A DNA stretch of 16,041 nt from Christensenella sp. UBA2853 (lineage in GTDB: Bacteria > Bacillota > Clostridia > Christensenellales > Aristaeellaceae). The notes under the pieces were generated by a model. It had not been told where the DNA came from. It did not search any database and worked only from the letters and a program-made list of their open reading frames with translations. Shown here in pieces: positions 13,419-16,041 of this stretch (position 1 is its first letter; each line of letters begins with the position of its first letter). Position numbers and translations under genes: made by a program. The stretch spans positions 124,886-140,926 of the forward strand of contig DEFL01000048.1 in NCBI GenBank assembly GCA_002350845.1, given 5' to 3'.

Positions 13419-14888
13419 TCAGGCTTTCCCGTTCTTCCGGCTGGCAATGAGCGCCTGCTCTTCCCTGATGTTCTTCTCAACATTGAGGAACAGGAGCACC
13501 ACAATCAGAATACCGTGGGCAAAGATTTCAAAGCCCAGGAAGAAGAAACTGGAGACCTGCTGATGCGTAAACGCGCCGCCGTCATAGAACAGGTTGAAGA
13601 AGGCTACCGCAAGGCCATTCACGACTGTCAGGATTGTGGAATAGACACTCATGGAAATGCCGTCCACACGGAAGCCATGTTTTGCTTCGAGATGGTCCAG
13701 GACATCAGCAAACAACGCCATCATGATGTAGGCTCCGGGAATGGAGGAAAATCCTTTCAGGACCTGGCCTATGGTGACAATCACAAAATTCGCCGGGGCC
13801 AGCAGGCACACCACGCTGCCGATAATCGATACGACACAGCCAAGCAGCACAAAGTTCCGCTTGCCGATTTTGTTGGCCACCGGCCAGGCAAACAGCATGC
13901 CGGCCGCCAGAGGGATGCCGCCGATGAGCGCCATCAGGGACTGGACGCCCTCTGCATTCAGTGTCTGACCGAATACGGTGGCCGAGGGGAAAAAGTCATT
14001 GCAGAAAATGTTAAACACATATCCGCCTTTAAACATGACCCCTGCCTGATACAGGAAATAGAAGATCATGATGATCCACCAGTATTTGTCACCAACAGCC
14101 GCCTTCAGCTGTTTTCCGGTGGAAATGGTTTCAGCTTTCTGCTGTGCGGCGGTTTCATCAATATCTTCCTCAGTAATCCTCTCTCTTGTGAACAGATACT
14201 CAAGCAGACAGCCAATGAACGCAGCAGCGGCAAAAAGCATCATGACCAGCTGCCAACGGTTCTGCACTACGAGATTGCCTTCGCCAAGTGCTTCACCCGC
14301 TTTGATCCAGCTGAGGATCGCCGGCATCAGAATACTGGAGACCAGTCCATTGCCTGCCACGGCAGGAATGTTCGCAACCACGGACAGCTTGCCCCGCTGG
14401 TCAAGGTCTCTGGTGGACAGGGATACCATCAGGTAATGGGCATTGGAGTAAATCGGATTGGCCAGGGCAGCAAACAGATTGTAGGTGACTGCCATCCACG
14501 CCATGCGGAAGCCCAGACTGAAATAGGGCATGACAAACATGACGATGCCGGAACCCAGCAGGAGCGGCCCGGCCACGAGGATAAACGGGCGGGCCTTGCC
14601 CTGCTTTGTTTTCGTTTTCCCGAGCACAATGCCAACAATGATATTGGCAAGCGCCATGGGGATAATGCTGATGAGCGGCAGCAGGACGAGGAAATTGCCT
14701 TGCGCCACCACATCATCATACGTGCGGTAAAAAGTCAGATAATAGGTTGCCACAACAGACGTCATGGCCAGCACAAGCAGCGGCCCCAGGAAATAGCCGA
14801 AAATCATTTCGGGCAGTGTCACCTTCTGCCTGTCCGTGCGGGGATTGAGTACAGGAAGATTCCAAAAGCTCTTCTTCACCGAACTCAT
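13419..14888 (-). CDS. GPH-family sugar:cation symporter (MFS)
   Basis: A 489-residue membrane protein with about twelve predicted transmembrane segments, for example near 28-50, 66-90, 103-122 and 125-145, and a central cytoplasmic stretch near 235-275. The GKTKTKQGKARPFIL segment (90-104) between the second and third helices matches the basic loop conserved in glycoside-pentoside-hexuronide symporters. The family imports glycosides with Na+ or H+. The start ATG overlaps the GH5 stop as ATGA, with AAGGAGGA inside the GH5 3' end 9 bases upstream, so translation is coupled. The partner enzyme is intracellular, so the symporter is likely to import that enzyme's substrate. A different frame after the stop stays open for a few codons, but nothing shows a frameshift. 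Confidence 0.9.
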   Translation of the reverse strand: MSSVKKSFWNLPVLNPRTDRQKVTLPEMIFGYFLGPLLVLAMTSVVATYYLTFYRTYDDVVAQGNFLVLLPLISIIPMALANIIVGIVLGKTKTKQGKARPFILVAGPLLLGSGIVMFVMPYFSLGFRMAWMAVTYNLFAALANPIYSNAHYLMVSLSTRDLDQRGKLSVVANIPAVAGNGLVSSILMPAILSWIKAGEALGEGNLVVQNRWQLVMMLFAAAAFIGCLLEYLFTRERITEEDIDETAAQQKAETISTGKQLKAAVGDKYWWIIMIFYFLYQAGVMFKGGYVFNIFCNDFFPSATVFGQTLNAEGVQSLMALIGGIPLAAGMLFAWPVANKIGKRNFVLLGCVVSIIGSVVCLLAPANFVIVTIGQVLKGFSSIPGAYIMMALFADVLDHLEAKHGFRVDGISMSVYSTILTVVNGLAVAFFNLFYDGGAFTHQQVSSFFFLGFEIFAHGILIVVLLFLNVEKNIREEQALIASRKNGKA

Positions 14889-16024
14889 TGCACAAAATCC
14901 TCCTTCGTCAGCCAGCCGTTTTTCAGGCAGCGGCTCAGATCCCAGCTTTCCTTCCAGCTTTCATCGGTCGTCGTTTCACGATCTCTGAGCAGCTGATAAT
15001 TCCAGTAGAACCATCCGGCCGTTTCCCGCCAGGACTTCAGTTCCATGGCAGCAATCTCTCGGTACTTGGCTTTCTGCTTTTCTGTCCGTTCATTCTGGGA
15101 CATGACCGACTGAGCCATCTTGTTGGCATACTTGTTGCAGATGCACCACTCGCCAACAATGACCGGAATGTCCTTCTGTGCTTTGCGCACCTGATGCATG
15201 CAGGCATTCAGGTAGATTTTGTATACCCAGGGCTTGGCAATCGGCACAAAGTTTTCCATGGCGAAGATATAGATATGCGTGTCCAGGGCGACATTCTTAA
15301 AACCGGCTTCCCGGAAGAAGCGATTCCACGCTGTGCAGCGGAAACCGTCATGGAACACGACTGCCTTTTCTTCGGGGAGATATTTGCGAATGCGCTGATA
15401 GGCCTTTGTATAGAATTCCCGCAGGAAAGGCAGCGGCACATAGCCTGATCCTTTCGCTTCTTCACGGTCAACAGCTTTGCCGGTTGACGGCGCGGTGATG
15501 TATACAATCCAGCTGATCGGTTCATTCAGAACTTCAATGCCATACAGTCCATCCCGCTGTCCATAGCGCTGTGCCATCCTCTCCAGGACCGTCAGAGCAA
15601 ACTCAACTTCCTCTGGATATTGACGCCATTTGCAAACGCCCGTGATGCCGCCGTTGTCATAGCCGTTCTGGCTGTGAGGCACGGTATGCAGGTCCAGAAG
15701 CACCTTCAGGCCATATTTTTCTGCCCAGTCCAGCGCCTTGTCCACATACTCGACGCATCCAACAAAAGGCGGGCGGTCCCCAAACATGAAATAAGGAACC
15801 GGGAGGCGGACCATATTCAGTCCGCTCTCCGCTATAAACTTGAAATCTTCTTCGGTGACATAGGTATCGCGATGCGCTTTAAGGCGGCGCGCGAACTCAT
15901 CTGCCGGCAGCTTTCTCGCCAGCCAGGTTTCGTCCTCGGTCCCGGTATCTGCAAAGAGACCGGGATTCATCCATTTTTCGAGCACGAGCCAGTTTCCCAG
16001 GTTGGTCCCATGAATCTGATTCAT
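14885..16024 (-). CDS. Intracellular GH5 glycoside hydrolase, exo-beta-1,3-glucanase-like
   Basis: A 379-residue TIM-barrel hydrolase. HGTNLGNWLVLEKWM at the N-terminus, NMVRLPVPYFMF (70-81), VLLDLHTVPHSQNGYDNGG (108-126), the acid/base Glu168 in GIEVLNEP, His250/Tyr252 in DTHIY and the nucleophile Glu292 in VIVGEW are the GH5 signature set; the LDLHxxPxSQNGxDNxG block is typical of the yeast EXG1-type glucanase branch. There is no signal peptide, so it acts inside the cell on imported glucosides. The start used is the first ATG, 17 bases from the window edge; no Shine-Dalgarno site is visible and the frame stays open to the edge, so a start further upstream is possible. It is coupled to the GPH symporter gene. 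The exact substrate is inferred only. Confidence 0.88.
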   Translation of the reverse strand: MNQIHGTNLGNWLVLEKWMNPGLFADTGTEDETWLARKLPADEFARRLKAHRDTYVTEEDFKFIAESGLNMVRLPVPYFMFGDRPPFVGCVEYVDKALDWAEKYGLKVLLDLHTVPHSQNGYDNGGITGVCKWRQYPEEVEFALTVLERMAQRYGQRDGLYGIEVLNEPISWIVYITAPSTGKAVDREEAKGSGYVPLPFLREFYTKAYQRIRKYLPEEKAVVFHDGFRCTAWNRFFREAGFKNVALDTHIYIFAMENFVPIAKPWVYKIYLNACMHQVRKAQKDIPVIVGEWCICNKYANKMAQSVMSQNERTEKQKAKYREIAAMELKSWRETAGWFYWNYQLLRDRETTTDESWKESWDLSRCLKNGWLTKEDFVQ

Positions 16025-16041
16025 GTTATTTAGGCTCGGAC

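Noticed and set aside
13371..14996. 541-codon plus-strand ORF opposite the symporter gene
   Set aside because: The minus-strand frame has many membrane helices, a start with Shine-Dalgarno and operon coupling; the plus frame is rich in His/Gln/Arg without any motif and begins within the terminator.

Overview
This window looks like chromosomal DNA of an anaerobic, probably gut- or rumen-associated Firmicute of the class Clostridia. The reasons are strong Gram-positive Shine-Dalgarno sites (GGAGG types) before most genes, a formate-tetrahydrofolate ligase, a CUT1 sugar ABC transporter paired with a YesN/YesM-type two-component system, a GPH-type symporter next to an intracellular GH5 enzyme, and a small Cys-rich protein of a type I recall from Clostridia. 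Genus cannot be fixed from the sequence alone.

Region 1 (1-4568, + strand) is a purine / one-carbon operon. It holds the 3' end of a PurL-type FGAM synthase (glutaminase domain), glyA, fhs (formate-THF ligase) and a GMP synthase ATP-pyrophosphatase gene that lacks the usual fused glutaminase domain. GlyA and Fhs supply methylene- and formyl-THF, PurL acts in IMP synthesis, and GuaA makes GMP. A clean intrinsic terminator closes the unit.

Region 2 (4476-5344) is about 0.87 kb with no convincing gene but much structure. It holds an 18-bp perfect inverted repeat bracketing 324 bp, a nested two-stem hairpin, a CCCACTTGCC direct-plus-inverted repeat, a possible 44-codon ORF, and then the control region of the sugar operon, with a 21-bp-spaced direct repeat suggesting an AraC-type operator.

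Region 3 (5345-11125, + strand) is a carbohydrate-uptake operon: substrate-binding protein, a UUCG-capped hairpin, two permeases, a sensor histidine kinase and an AraC-type response regulator. The last two overlap by ATGA. No ATPase and no glycosidase are encoded here, so a shared MsmX/MsmK-like ATPase elsewhere is expected.

Region 4 (11386-13328, - strand) has a strong sigma-A-type promoter, a leader of about 245 nt, a 72-residue Cys-rich protein, a possible relic, a UUCG-capped 15-bp hairpin and a MOFRL-type glycerate 2-kinase.

Region 5 (13341-16041, - strand) has a GH5 glucanase-like enzyme without signal peptide, overlapping by ATGA with a GPH/MFS symporter gene and ending at an 18-bp-stem bidirectional terminator. 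This looks like import of a small glycoside followed by intracellular hydrolysis.

No rRNA, tRNA, CRISPR array or intact transposase was seen. The less ordinary parts are the structured 4.5-5.3 kb spacer, the glutaminase-less GuaA, the long leader with the Cys-rich small protein, and the binding protein without a lipobox.
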